From Novosphingobium sp. (GTDB lineage: Bacteria > Pseudomonadota > Alphaproteobacteria > Sphingomonadales > Sphingomonadaceae), in the NCBI RefSeq assembly GCF_024642085.1, contig NZ_JAHEBV010000009.1, forward strand, positions 36,280 to 100,279: DNA of 64,000 nucleotides, written 5' to 3'. The translations under genes were made by a program, and so were the position numbers. The notes beneath the pieces are model-generated. The model worked only from the letters and a program-made list of their open reading frames with translations. It ran no database searches and was not told the DNA's origin. Below are positions 20,411-29,501 of the stretch, in pieces (position 1 is the first letter of the stretch; every line of letters begins with the position of its first letter).

Positions 20411-22576
20411 TCAGACGAAACTGTAAGGGTCGATGTCGACTGCGACGCGCACGCCGGGCGGGAAGTTCAGCCCGCCCAGCCAGTCCCGGATCACATACTG
20501 GACCTGGGCACTGCGCCGCGCGTTGATGAGCAGGCGGTAGCGGTAGCGCCCCCGCAGTTGTGCCATGGGGGCTGGGGCCGGGCCAAGCACCATGACGTCG
20601 GGCAGGTTGGGCCGCGCGCCGCCGATCGCGCGGGCCGCTTCGCGCGCTTCGGCCTCGTCCTCGCTCGATACGATGATCGCGGCCCAGCGCCCGAACGGCG
20701 GTGCGCCGGCATCGCGGCGCGCCTCTGCTTCGGCGGCATAAAAGGCATCGCGGTCACCAGCAGCCAGCGCGGCGATCACGGCTGCTTCGGGATGGCGGGT
20801 CTGGATAAGGACGGTGCCGGGCTTTTCCCCGCGCCCGGCGCGACCGGCAACCTGGGCAATCTGTTGATAGGTCCGCTCGCCCGCGCGCAGGTCGCCGCCT
20901 TCCAACCCCATGTCGGCATCGACCACGCCGACCAGCGTCAGTTCGGGAAAGTGATAGCCTTTGGTCACCAGCTGGGTGCCAATGATCACGTCGATCGCTT
21001 TGCCTTCAGCCGCTGCGACGAAGGTGCCGATCTTTTCCGGACTGTTCAGCGTATCGGAAGTGACCAGTGCGATCCGAGCATCAGGCAGCACCTGTGCCAC
21101 CTCGTCAGCGATCCGCTCAACCCCGGGACCGCAGGCGACCAGGCATTCGGGGGTGTGGCATTCAGGGCATTCGCCCGGAACCGGGGTTTCGTGCCCGCAG
21201 TGGTGACAGGCCAGCCGCCGCGACAGACGGTGCTCGACCAGCCAGGCGCTGCAATTGGGGCACTGGAAACGGTAGCCGCAGTGACGGCAAAGCGTCAGCG
21301 GGGCATAACCGCGGCGGTTGAGAAACAACAGCGACTGTTCGCCGCGCGCCAGCCTGTCCTGCATTTCGTCAATTAGCCTGGGCGCGAGCCATTGGCCGCG
21401 TTGCGGTGGCTGTTCGCGAAGGTCGAGTATCTCAATCGCGGGCAGTTCTGCCCCGCCGAAACGGGCGGGTAAGTCAATTTTCTCATAGACCCCGGCCTCG
21501 GCGAGCTGGAGCGATTCCAGCGCCGGCGTCGCGCTGGCCAGAATTACCGGGATGCGTTCAAACCTGGCGCGGATCACAGCGACGTCGCGGGCGTTATAGC
21601 GCACCCCGTCGTCCTGCTTGAACGATACCTCGTGCGCTTCATCCACCACGATCAGACCCAGCCAGGCAAAGGGCATGAACAGGGCCGAACGCGCGCCGAC
21701 CACGACCTGAGCATGGCCCGAAACGATTGCCCGCCAGGCGCGCCGCCGTTCGCTTTGCTTGAGGCTGGAATGCCACAGAACAGGCGGCACCCCGAAGCGC
21801 GCTTCAAAGCGGCGCAAAAAGTTTTCGGTCAGCGCGATTTCGGGCAGCAGCACCAGCACCTGTCGCCCCAACCGGATCGCTTCGGCGACCGCTTCGAAAT
21901 AGCATTCGGTCTTGCCCGATCCGGTTACCCCATCGAGCAGGAACGGCGTGAACCCCTCGGCCGTAATCGCGCTGACAAACCGGTCGGCAACAGCCTGTTG
22001 ATCAGCCGACAGATCGGGCGCGGCGTGAAGCGGGTTGGCGCGGGGGTAGGGGCGGTCCAAATCGACTGTCACAGGGTCCAGCAGCCCGGCCCCGACCATC
22101 CCGCGCAGCACGCCTTCGGATACGCTGGCCAGTTCCGCCAGTTCGCGGATACTGGCCTGTTCGCCGTGCAGCGCATCCATGGCGGCGGCGCGCTGCGGAG
22201 TCAGACGCTTGGGCTCCAGCCCCGACAGGCGGTATTCGGTCGTGGTCCCGCCGCCGCGCAGCGCCGCCATGGACCCCAGTGCCATCCGGGCCACCGCGTT
22301 CATGGGCGCGCAGTAATAATCCGCGGTCCATTCGATCAGCCTCCGCAAGGGGGCAGGAAAGGGCGGAACCGGCAGTACTTCCAGGATCGGCCGCAGCCTG
22401 GCATCGGGAACATCCGCCCCCGGCAACCGTTCTGTTTCCCAGACGATTCCAAGAACCTGGCGCGGTCCCAGCGGCGCCAAGACGACCGAACCGATATCCG
22501 TCGCCATTCCATCCGGAAGGCGATAGTCAAGCACATTGAGTACGGGATTGAAGATAAGGAGTCGGACGCGGGTCAT
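20411..22576 (-). CDS. priA: Primosomal protein N' (replication restart helicase)
   Basis: This 721-residue superfamily 2 helicase reloads the replisome at stalled forks. Residues 1-180 are the DNA-binding domain. LLDGVTGSGKTECYF is Walker A and LIVVDEAHEVSFKQ is the DEAH box. The zinc-binding insertion carries paired cysteines in order: CRHCGYRFQCPNC, CHHCGH, CPECH and C before ACGPG. Late helicase motifs include LVTKGYHFPELTLVGVVDAD and QVAGRAGRG. The length is normal. It is divergent from the DUF4197 lipoprotein gene across an 82-base promoter region. Confidence 0.97.
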   Translation of the reverse strand: MTRVRLLIFNPVLNVLDYRLPDGMATDIGSVVLAPLGPRQVLGIVWETERLPGADVPDARLRPILEVLPVPPFPAPLRRLIEWTADYYCAPMNAVARMALGSMAALRGGGTTTEYRLSGLEPKRLTPQRAAAMDALHGEQASIRELAELASVSEGVLRGMVGAGLLDPVTVDLDRPYPRANPLHAAPDLSADQQAVADRFVSAITAEGFTPFLLDGVTGSGKTECYFEAVAEAIRLGRQVLVLLPEIALTENFLRRFEARFGVPPVLWHSSLKQSERRRAWRAIVSGHAQVVVGARSALFMPFAWLGLIVVDEAHEVSFKQDDGVRYNARDVAVIRARFERIPVILASATPALESLQLAEAGVYEKIDLPARFGGAELPAIEILDLREQPPQRGQWLAPRLIDEMQDRLARGEQSLLFLNRRGYAPLTLCRHCGYRFQCPNCSAWLVEHRLSRRLACHHCGHETPVPGECPECHTPECLVACGPGVERIADEVAQVLPDARIALVTSDTLNSPEKIGTFVAAAEGKAIDVIIGTQLVTKGYHFPELTLVGVVDADMGLEGGDLRAGERTYQQIAQVAGRAGRGEKPGTVLIQTRHPEAAVIAALAAGDRDAFYAAEAEARRDAGAPPFGRWAAIIVSSEDEAEAREAARAIGGARPNLPDVMVLGPAPAPMAQLRGRYRYRLLINARRSAQVQYVIRDWLGGLNFPPGVRVAVDIDPYSFV

Positions 22577-22658
22577 GGGTCAAGCCTCTATGCAGCGTTG
22601 CAGGCTCCATCGTCACCCCCGGACAGAGAAACTTTCGGAAGAAAAGGATCAGGGGAAA

Positions 22659-23342
22659 ATGGAAACACCATCAAATGCGGCCGTTGCCCGTCGCGGCTTT
22701 ATCCTGGGTATCGGCGCAACCGGGGCGTTAGCCGTAAGCGGGTGCGCCAGTCTTGGCGGATTTTCGATGACCGAGGCGCTGAAGCGGCTCCTTACCCTGT
22801 CGTCGCAGAACGCCTTTGCCAAGCTGACGGCCCCCGGCGGGTTCTGGGACAGCGAAGTGGCGCGCTTTGCCACACCGGACCTGTTCAGCGGCGCGGGCGG
22901 ACTGCTTGGCTCACTCCTGACCTCTGGCCTGTTCCGCAACCAGTTGCAGCGTCAGCTCAACATTGTTGCTGAAAAGGGCGCGGAAAAGGCTGCGCCGGTC
23001 GTGCTCAGCGCCGTGCGCAACATTTCGATTCCCGATGCGCTGGGCGTGATCCGCGGCGGGCCCACGGCGGCTTCGTCATGGCTGCGCGGGCAGATGGGAT
23101 CCGCTTTGATCAATGCGATGGTACCTGGCCTGTCCGATGCGATCCGGGTCAGCGGCGATCCGATCCTGGGCAAGGCCATTTCGGCGTTGTCGGGCGTTGA
23201 TATCGGATCGGTCGCACAGTCGGTGGCGACCCGCGCGGACAATTCGATCTGGTACCAGATCGGGGCAGAAGAAAGCGCCATCCGCGCCAACCCGGCCAGC
23301 ACCAACGATCCGCTGCTGATTGGCGCGCTCAAGATCCTGTAG
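22659..23342 (+). CDS. DUF4197 family exported lipoprotein
   Basis: This 227-residue protein starts with a twin-arginine-like signal (ARRGFILGIGATGALAVSGC) whose last residue, Cys29, fits a lipobox. The mature region has the DUF4197 features: a helical protein beginning TEALKRLLTLSSQNAFAKL and ending TNDPLLIGALKIL. Function is unknown. The ATG at 22659 is preceded by AGGGG. An in-frame extension to 22536 would run antisense into priA and disrupt the signal peptide. Confidence 0.85.
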   Translation: METPSNAAVARRGFILGIGATGALAVSGCASLGGFSMTEALKRLLTLSSQNAFAKLTAPGGFWDSEVARFATPDLFSGAGGLLGSLLTSGLFRNQLQRQLNIVAEKGAEKAAPVVLSAVRNISIPDALGVIRGGPTAASSWLRGQMGSALINAMVPGLSDAIRVSGDPILGKAISALSGVDIGSVAQSVATRADNSIWYQIGAEESAIRANPASTNDPLLIGALKIL

Positions 23343-23377
23343 TTCCAGGACTGCGGTAAATCGGCGGGCACGGGGCT

Positions 23378-23406
23378 TTGTCCCGCGCTCGTTTGCTGTC
23401 TATAGC
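23378..23406 (+). promoter_or_regulatory. Candidate sigma-70-type promoter of the transaldolase-cobT operon
   Basis: TTGTCC (23378-23383) and TATAGC (23401-23406) are separated by 17 bases, each matching four of six consensus positions. The predicted start of transcription is about 25 bases before the GTG of the transaldolase-like gene. The call rests on spacing and position only. Confidence 0.4.
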
Positions 23407-23438
23407 GGCCAGTGACTCGCCTTCAGGAGCGCACCGCC

Positions 23439-24089
23439 GTGAAATTCTTTGCCGACACCGCCGAAATTGCCGACATCAAGGAACTGGCCGCTACCGGCCT
23501 GCTTGACGGCGTCACCACCAACCCCAGCCTGATCATGAAATCGGGACGTGATTTCATCGAAGTTACCAAGGAAATCTGCGGGATCGTCGATGGGCCGGTC
23601 AGCGCGGAAGTGGTCGCGCTGGATCACGAAGGCATGATGAAAGAGGCTGAAAAGCTGCGCAAGATCGCCGACAACGTCTGCATCAAAGTGCCACTGACGC
23701 TGGACGGACTCAAAACGTGTAAAGCGCTGACCAGCGATGGCAGCATGGTCAACGTCACGCTGTGTTTTTCCGCCAACCAGGCCCTGCTGGCAGCCAAGGC
23801 CGGGGCAACGTTTGTATCGCCCTTCGTCGGCCGTCACGATGATAACGGTTTTGACGGAATGGAACTGATCAGTGACATCCGCCTGATCTATGACAACTAC
23901 GCCTTCGATACCGAAATCCTGGTCGCTTCAGTCCGTCACGGCATTCACGTGTTGCAAGCGGCCAAGATTGGCGCCGATGTGATGACCGCGCCGCCTGCCG
24001 TGATCAAGGGTCTGGTCAAGCACGTATTGACCGACAAGGGCATCGAAGGTTTCCTGGCTGATTGGGCCAAGACCGGGCAGACGATCTAG
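23439..24089 (+). CDS. fsa: Fructose-6-phosphate aldolase / transaldolase-like protein
   Basis: This 216-residue TIM-barrel enzyme belongs to the small transaldolase/FSA family. Landmarks are [24 protein letters not shown], the Schiff-base lysine in NVCIKVPLT (Lys83), and [18 protein letters not shown]. Members either transfer dihydroxyacetone units or cleave fructose 6-phosphate reversibly, and the sequence alone does not settle which. The GTG at 23439 follows AGGAG by 9 bases and gives the canonical N-terminus. It is followed 14 bases later by cobT. Confidence 0.93.
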   Translation: MKFFADTAEIADIKELAATGLLDGVTTNPSLIMKSGRDFIEVTKEICGIVDGPVSAEVVALDHEGMMKEAEKLRKIADNVCIKVPLTLDGLKTCKALTSDGSMVNVTLCFSANQALLAAKAGATFVSPFVGRHDDNGFDGMELISDIRLIYDNYAFDTEILVASVRHGIHVLQAAKIGADVMTAPPAVIKGLVKHVLTDKGIEGFLADWAKTGQTI

Positions 24090-24103
24090 AGCCGCTTGCC
24101 GAA

Positions 24104-25924
24104 ATGTCCGACGAATCCCCACTTGACCGTTTTAAGTCAGTGCTGGCCGGCACCGCGCGGGCAATCGCGCACGAGCCTGAGGTGGAGATTGCGTGGACCG
24201 CCGACAACCCAGTTGCCAACGGCAAGAACCTGCGTGTTCCCATGCCGGGGCGCAATCTGCCGCGCGAACAGGCCATGGAAGCGCGCGGCTTTGCCGATAG
24301 CTTCGCGCTGAAACTGCGCCATCACGATGAAAGCCTGCATGGCCGCAATGCGCCGGGTGAGCCGATGGCCCGTGCCGCCTTCGATGCAGTCGAACTGGTG
24401 CGGTACGAAGCGCTGGGCGCGCGCGCTTATCCGGGAATGCGCAGCAACCTGGACGCCGCGCAGCTTGTCCGTACCCAGGGCGATCCGATCGCCCGGGCCA
24501 GCCGGTCGGACGAAGTGCCGCTACCCGCCGCGCTTGCCCTGATGCTGCGCGAACATCTGACGGGTCAGGCCGTGCCTGACGCGGCAGCACCCGGCGTGGC
24601 ACTGGTGCGCCAGTGGATCGAGGGCAAGGCCAAGGCCGATTTCGATGCTTTGTCGCAAAATCTCGATGATCAGCAGGCGTTCCAGAAGCTGTCGCTCGAC
24701 ATGCTCCAGCACCTGGAACTGACCCGCCCCGACCAGCTTGAGCCCGACACCGACGAAGGCGATAATGATGACGCCGAAGACGATGGCGAGGACCAGCCAG
24801 ACGACAGCGAAGGATCGCAGGAAGACAACCCCGCCGATGCCGCCGCCGAACCCAGTGAAGGCGATGAGGACGGCGACAGCGAAAGCGAACGCCAGACCGA
24901 GGATGACAGCGCCGAGGCCGAAGAAGGCGAAGAGGGCGAAGACGGCATGTTGCCGGTTCGGCCAAACCGTCCGTGGACCGATATTCCCGCCAACTTTGAC
25001 TACAAGGCTTTCACCCAAAGCTTTGACGAGGTTATCGCCGCGCCCGAGTTGTGCGACGAAGAAGAACTGACCCGCTTGCGCGCCTATCTGGACGCACAGT
25101 TGAAAGGCCTCCAGGGCGTTGTGACCAAGCTGGCCAACCGGCTGCAGCGGCGCCTGATGGCCCAGCAGAACCGCAGTTGGGATTTCGATCAGGACGAAGG
25201 GCTGCTCGATGCGGCGCGGCTGGCGCGCGTAGTAATCTCTCCCGGCCAGTCGCTGTCCTACAAGGTTGAGCGCGATATCGAGTTCAAGGACACCATCGTC
25301 ACTCTGCTGATCGACAATTCAGGGTCGATGCGTGGGCGGCCAATTTCCATCGCTGCGATCAGCGCCGATGTGATGGCCCGCACTCTGGAACGCTGCGGGG
25401 TCAAGACCGAGATCCTGGGCTTTACCACCCGCGCCTGGAAAGGCGGCCAAAGCCGCGAGGCCTGGCTGGCCGGCGGCAAGCCGGCTTTGCCCGGCCGCCT
25501 CAACGATCTGCGCCACATCGTCTACAAAAAGGCGGACGAGCCGTATCGCCATGCCCGCAAGAACCTGGGCCTGATGATGCGCGAAGGCTTGCTGAAGGAA
25601 AACATCGACGGCGAAGCACTGCTGTGGGCCCATACCCGGATGCTCGCCCGGCCCGAAGACCGGCGCATCCTGATGGTAATCAGCGACGGCGCCCCGGTCG
25701 ATGACAGTACTCTTAGCGTCAACAACGCAGGCTATCTTGAACAACACTTGCGCAAGGTGATTGACTGGATCGAAAAGCAGAGCCCGGTGCAACTTGTAGC
25801 GATCGGCATAGGGCATGATGTGACGCGGTATTATCGCCGCGCGGTGACGATCATGGATGTCGAACAGCTGGGCGGCACGATGATTGAACAGCTGGCCAGC
25901 CTGTTCGAAGACGAGCGCACTTGA
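24104..25924 (+). CDS. cobT: Cobaltochelatase subunit CobT
   Basis: This 606-residue partner of the ATP-dependent aerobic cobalt chelatase CobNST inserts cobalt into hydrogenobyrinic acid a,c-diamide. The N-terminal domain (residues 1-210) is followed by an extremely acidic Asp/Glu/Ser-rich linker (about 213-281). A C-terminal von Willebrand A domain has the MIDAS motif [12 protein letters not shown] at about residues 400-411. The AAA+ partner CobS, usually adjacent, is not in this window. The ATG at 24104 is chosen because the sequence before it overlaps the transaldolase gene. Confidence 0.93.
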   Translation: MSDESPLDRFKSVLAGTARAIAHEPEVEIAWTADNPVANGKNLRVPMPGRNLPREQAMEARGFADSFALKLRHHDESLHGRNAPGEPMARAAFDAVELVRYEALGARAYPGMRSNLDAAQLVRTQGDPIARASRSDEVPLPAALALMLREHLTGQAVPDAAAPGVALVRQWIEGKAKADFDALSQNLDDQQAFQKLSLDMLQHLELTRPDQLEPDTDEGDNDDAEDDGEDQPDDSEGSQEDNPADAAAEPSEGDEDGDSESERQTEDDSAEAEEGEEGEDGMLPVRPNRPWTDIPANFDYKAFTQSFDEVIAAPELCDEEELTRLRAYLDAQLKGLQGVVTKLANRLQRRLMAQQNRSWDFDQDEGLLDAARLARVVISPGQSLSYKVERDIEFKDTIVTLLIDNSGSMRGRPISIAAISADVMARTLERCGVKTEILGFTTRAWKGGQSREAWLAGGKPALPGRLNDLRHIVYKKADEPYRHARKNLGLMMREGLLKENIDGEALLWAHTRMLARPEDRRILMVISDGAPVDDSTLSVNNAGYLEQHLRKVIDWIEKQSPVQLVAIGIGHDVTRYYRRAVTIMDVEQLGGTMIEQLASLFEDERT

Positions 25925-25929
25925 CCGCA

Positions 25930-25953
25930 GCGTTTAATCGCACGATTAAACGC
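25930..25953. promoter_or_regulatory. Perfect 11-base palindrome covering the nitroreductase RBS region
   Basis: GCGTTTAATCG and CGATTAAACGC are exact inverted repeats separated by CA. They end two bases before the nitroreductase ATG, and no Shine-Dalgarno sequence is present outside them. The site could be an operator for a dimeric regulator or, as RNA, a ten-pair hairpin with a four-base loop that hides the start codon. There is no following T-run, so a cobT terminator is less likely. Confidence 0.6.
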
Positions 25954-25955
25954 CC

Positions 25956-26624
25956 ATGACCACGTTATCCGTTTCCGAGGCCGTCGCCTCCCGCCGCTCG
26001 ATCCGCGCTTTCACGGATCAGGCCGTCCCGCTTCAGACGCTGCGCAGTGTGCTGGACAAGGCGCGGATGGCACCGTCGGGCTGCAATTTTCAGCCGTGGG
26101 AGGCCACCGTGCTGACCGGCGAACCGCTCAAGGCGCTGCAGACGCGTTTGCTGGCCACGCCGCCCGACAATCCGCAGGAATATGACTTTTCTGCTCCCGG
26201 CAGTTTGCCGCATTACCGCCAGCGGCTGATCGATGTCGGCGCGGCAATGTACACGGCAAAGGGCATTGCGCGCGAAGACAAGGCCGCCCGCGACGATTTC
26301 AGCCGCCGCAACCTGATCTCGTTTGATGCGCCGGTTTTGCTTTTGTGCCATTTTCCCAAGTTAATGAAAGAACCACAGTGGAGCGACGTGGGCATGTGGC
26401 TGCAGACCATCATGCTGCTGCTGCGCGAAGAAGGGCTGGACAGCTGCCCGCAGGAGGTCATGGGCATGTACGGGCGGACCATCAAGGACCAGCTTGGCCT
26501 TGGCGAGGACATCATGCTGTTCTGCGGTCTGGCGATCGGTTGGCGTGACAACAGCGACCCGGTGAACACCTTTTTGCGCGACCGCGTGCCGCTGGACCAG
26601 CATGTGCGATTTGAAGGGTTCTGA
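25956..26624 (+). CDS. Nitroreductase family protein
   Basis: This 222-residue FMN enzyme has the nitroreductase N-terminus EAVASRRSIRAFTDQAVP, the segment RMAPSGCNFQPWE that binds FMN phosphate, and FCGLAIGWRDNSDPVN near the C-terminus. It reduces nitro compounds or quinones with NAD(P)H; the physiological substrate is unknown. The start codon lies immediately after the palindrome at 25930-25953, which suggests regulation separate from cobT although the genes are only 31 bases apart. Confidence 0.92.
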   Translation: MTTLSVSEAVASRRSIRAFTDQAVPLQTLRSVLDKARMAPSGCNFQPWEATVLTGEPLKALQTRLLATPPDNPQEYDFSAPGSLPHYRQRLIDVGAAMYTAKGIAREDKAARDDFSRRNLISFDAPVLLLCHFPKLMKEPQWSDVGMWLQTIMLLLREEGLDSCPQEVMGMYGRTIKDQLGLGEDIMLFCGLAIGWRDNSDPVNTFLRDRVPLDQHVRFEGF

Positions 26625-26662
26625 CCTTGTCCTGACCGGCGGTGCATCATATGGCCCGGGCC

Positions 26663-28111
26663 ATGACCGAACTGCGCCTGTTCAACAGCCTGACCCGCCA
26701 GCTTGAAACGTTCCAGCCCGTCCATCCGGGCGAGGCACGGGTCTACACCTGCGGGCCAACGGTTTATAACTATCCGCACATCGGCAACATGCGCGCCTAC
26801 GTGTTTGCCGACGTGCTCGGCCGGACGCTGTGCTTCAAGGGTTACAGGCTTACCCACGTCATCAACATTACCGATGTCGGGCACCTGACCGACGATGCCG
26901 ATGCCGGCGAAGACAAGATGGAAAAGATGGCGGCGGAAAAGGCGCAGTCGATCTGGGACATCGCGCGCCACTATACCGAAGCCTACTGGGCCGACATCAA
27001 GGCGCTGAATATCCGACAGCCGGCACAATGGACCATCGCCACCGACTACATCGACCAGATGATCCAGTTCGCCAGCGATATCGCGGACAAGCACTGCTAT
27101 GAGCTGGCCAGCGGTCTCTATTTCGACGTTTCGACCGTAGCCGATTATGGCCGCCTGGCCCGCGCGGTTACGGACGATGGCGAAGGGCGGATCGACGAGG
27201 TTGCGGGCAAGCGCAACGCGGCCGACTTTGCAATATGGCGCAAAACCCCGCCGGGCGAGACGCGGCAAATGGAATGGGACAGTCCGTGGGGCAGGGGCGC
27301 CCCTGGCTGGCACCTGGAATGCAGCGTGATGAGCGGCGCAGTGCTCGGCTTTCCTTTCGATATCCACACCGGCGGGATCGACCACCGCGAAATCCACCAC
27401 CCAAACGAGATCGCGCAGAACCAGGCGCATTGCTGCACCAACGGGTTGGACGTGGCAGCCAACAGCGGCGCCAACATATGGATGCACAACAACTTCCTGG
27501 TCGAACGCAGCGGCAAAATGTCGAAGTCGTCGGGCGAGTTCCTGCGGCTGCAGCTGCTGATCGACAAGGGCTATCACCCGCTCGCCTACCGGATGCTGTG
27601 CCTCCAGGCGCATTACCGCAGCGAGCTGGAGTTTTCCTGGGAAGGACTGGGCGCGGCTCTGACCCGGCTGAAGCGGCTGGTGATGGCGGTGACAAACCTG
27701 AGGGCCCAAGCCGATCCGGCCAAGACGCCGGGGCCGCGATTTGCCGATCACTTGAAGCGCTTCGATGCTGCCGTAGCCGACGATCTCAACACCGCAGTCG
27801 CACTGACCGTGCTGGAAGAGGTTGCCACAACGAAGAAAGTCGACGCGGGTGAAAAACTGGCCGCCATTGTTACTATGGATGCAGTGCTCGGGCTCGGTCT
27901 TCTCCATCTTGATCGAGCCGAACTGCGGGTGCGCCCGAAAGCGGTTGAAATGACTGAAGAGCATATTGCCGCTGCGATCGCGCTTCGGAAAGAGCTTAGG
28001 TCTCAACAGAACTACGCTGCACTCGACCGCAATCGCGACGAACTCGCGGCCAAGGGGGTTGAAGTGATGGACGGCGATCCGCTTGGCTGGGACTGGAAGC
28101 TGGGCGAATGA
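26663..28111 (+). CDS. cysS: Cysteinyl-tRNA synthetase (divergent form)
   Basis: This 482-residue class I synthetase charges tRNA-Cys. The HIGH motif is HIGN at residues 39-42, preceded by YTCGPTVYNY. KMSKS is at residues 285-289. Expected zinc ligands are visible: Cys in TCGPT, Cys in GWHLECSVM, and His and Glu in EIHHPNEIAQ. The usual HHENE is HHPNE here, and the loop before it reads GGIDHRE in place of GGxDLxFP. ATG 26663 (MTELRLFNS) fits the family start; ATG 26651 and GTG 26642 are in-frame alternatives. The stop overlaps the next gene in an ATGA. Confidence 0.9.
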   Translation: MTELRLFNSLTRQLETFQPVHPGEARVYTCGPTVYNYPHIGNMRAYVFADVLGRTLCFKGYRLTHVINITDVGHLTDDADAGEDKMEKMAAEKAQSIWDIARHYTEAYWADIKALNIRQPAQWTIATDYIDQMIQFASDIADKHCYELASGLYFDVSTVADYGRLARAVTDDGEGRIDEVAGKRNAADFAIWRKTPPGETRQMEWDSPWGRGAPGWHLECSVMSGAVLGFPFDIHTGGIDHREIHHPNEIAQNQAHCCTNGLDVAANSGANIWMHNNFLVERSGKMSKSSGEFLRLQLLIDKGYHPLAYRMLCLQAHYRSELEFSWEGLGAALTRLKRLVMAVTNLRAQADPAKTPGPRFADHLKRFDAAVADDLNTAVALTVLEEVATTKKVDAGEKLAAIVTMDAVLGLGLLHLDRAELRVRPKAVEMTEEHIAAAIALRKELRSQQNYAALDRNRDELAAKGVEVMDGDPLGWDWKLGE

Positions 28112-28566
28112 AGCTCTGGCGCCTGACCCGTGCGCCTTTCGTGGCGCTGGACGGGAAAGGCGCCGAACTGCACGGCGCACGCTATGCGCCGACGGGGCTT
28201 CCGGTGGTCAGTCTGGCCAGCGAGGCGGGCCTCGCCGTGCTGGTGGCGCTGCGTTACCACTTGCCCGATCTGGCTGCCGCGCCGGCCGATCTGGTGTTTG
28301 GCTGGACCGAAGTTGATGCGGCAGCCGAGCGGATCGACCATGCCGATGAAGATGTGGTTCGCAGCAAGATCGGCGATTGGTTGGACAGCCGCCGCACGCT
28401 TCTTGCTGCCATCCGTTCGCGCGTGCTGCCCGAAGCGGACGTAATCTACCTTAACCCGCGCCACCCCGACGCGGCCAAAGCGTCGCCACTCGTCACCCGC
28501 CCGTTCGACTTTGCCGAATGCCTGCACCGCCCGCCGATGCTGGACCGTTTCCGGAGTATGCCATGA
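28108..28566 (+). CDS. RES-domain protein, probably catalytically degenerate
   Basis: This 152-residue protein aligns by eye along its whole length with RES toxins, which degrade NAD+. The LWRLTR start, the GARYAPTGLPVV segment (toxins: GGRW..GRPVVY) and LNPRHPDAA near the end all fit. Of the residues usually essential, the arginine and the late serine are present. The tyrosine after PVV is serine, and the glutamate in the following helix is valine. No RES-associated antitoxin gene (DUF2384/Xre type) is adjacent. The gene is coupled to cysS upstream and the dehydrogenase downstream by ATGA overlaps, so it is likely a housekeeping derivative, not an active toxin. Confidence 0.65.
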   Translation: MKLWRLTRAPFVALDGKGAELHGARYAPTGLPVVSLASEAGLAVLVALRYHLPDLAAAPADLVFGWTEVDAAAERIDHADEDVVRSKIGDWLDSRRTLLAAIRSRVLPEADVIYLNPRHPDAAKASPLVTRPFDFAECLHRPPMLDRFRSMP

Positions 28567-29501
28567 CCATCGCCGTCCTATCCGCTATTGCCCGGCCCTT
28601 GCTCGAACCGCGGCTTCCAGACTGGATCGAGCCGCGATGGTTCGCCACGAGCGAGGAGCTGCTGGGAATGGTGGGCGAGGCCGAGATCGGCTGGTTCGAC
28701 CTCTACAGCAAGGACGACATGGCCGAAGCTGCACGCCGCGCGGTGAAGATGAAGTGGTTCAATTCGGTATACGCCGGGCTCGATCACATGCCGCTGGATG
28801 TGTTGCAGCAGCGCGGCGTGGTGGTGACCAACGGGGCCGGTATCAACGCGATTACCATCGCTGAATATGTGGTTATGGGCATGCTGAACGTGGCGAAGGG
28901 ATACCGCGAGGTCATTCGCGCGCAGGACCGGCACGAATGGCTGCTGGATTCGCCCGGCAAGCGCGAACTGTTCGGGTCCACAGCACTTCTGCTGGGCATG
29001 GGCGCGATCGGATCGCTGATAGCCGAACGGCTCGCCCCGTTCGGGGTCGAAGTAACCAAGGTTCGCCGCAGTCCGGCGCCCGATGCGCTGGCGCCAGACC
29101 AGTGGCGCGCGCAGCTGGGTAAGTTTGACTGGATCATCGTGGCAGTTCCTGCCACGCCTGAAACCGACGGCATGATCGGCGCAGGCGAACTGGCGGCGAT
29201 GAAGCCCGATGCGGTGCTGATCAACATCGCGCGTGGCACGGTGATCGATCAGGATGCGCTGGTAAACACACTGCGTGCAGGGGCCATTTACGCCGCCTTT
29301 CTGGATGTGACCACGCCCGAACCGCTGCCGGCCGATCACCCGCTGTGGGACTTGCCCAATGCGCATGTAACCATGCACCTGTCGGGCCGCGCGCAGGACA
29401 AGATGTTCCAGCGCGCGGCAGACCGGTTCCTGGTGAACCTGCGGCGCTATCGCACCGGCGAGCCGCTGGAGCCCCAGTTTGACCTGACGAGGGGCTACTA
29501 A
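28563..29501 (+). CDS. D-2-hydroxyacid dehydrogenase family protein
   Basis: This 312-residue NAD(P)-dependent dehydrogenase has the Rossmann motif LLGMGAIGSLIAERL, the segment INIARGTVIDQDALV with the conserved arginine, TPEPLPADHPLW, and a late histidine in VTMHLSG. The family reduces 2-keto acids to D-2-hydroxy acids, such as glyoxylate/hydroxypyruvate reductases; specificity is not readable. ATG 28563 overlaps the RES gene stop. The 3' end overlaps the convergent hypothetical gene by 4 bases. Confidence 0.92.
   Translation: MTIAVLSAIARPLLEPRLPDWIEPRWFATSEELLGMVGEAEIGWFDLYSKDDMAEAARRAVKMKWFNSVYAGLDHMPLDVLQQRGVVVTNGAGINAITIAEYVVMGMLNVAKGYREVIRAQDRHEWLLDSPGKRELFGSTALLLGMGAIGSLIAERLAPFGVEVTKVRRSPAPDALAPDQWRAQLGKFDWIIVAVPATPETDGMIGAGELAAMKPDAVLINIARGTVIDQDALVNTLRAGAIYAAFLDVTTPEPLPADHPLWDLPNAHVTMHLSGRAQDKMFQRAADRFLVNLRRYRTGEPLEPQFDLTRGY

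Noticed and set aside
20234..21376. Long plus-strand ORF antisense to priA
   Set aside because: The minus strand carries priA with all motifs, and this frame has no family resemblance.
26213..28180. 655-codon ORF antisense to cysS
   Set aside because: It is a shadow frame created by high GC in third positions. The opposite strand encodes a clear cysteinyl-tRNA synthetase.
28108..28566. Classical RES toxin-antitoxin locus
   Set aside because: No RES-associated antitoxin gene lies next to it and two key active-site residues are substituted.
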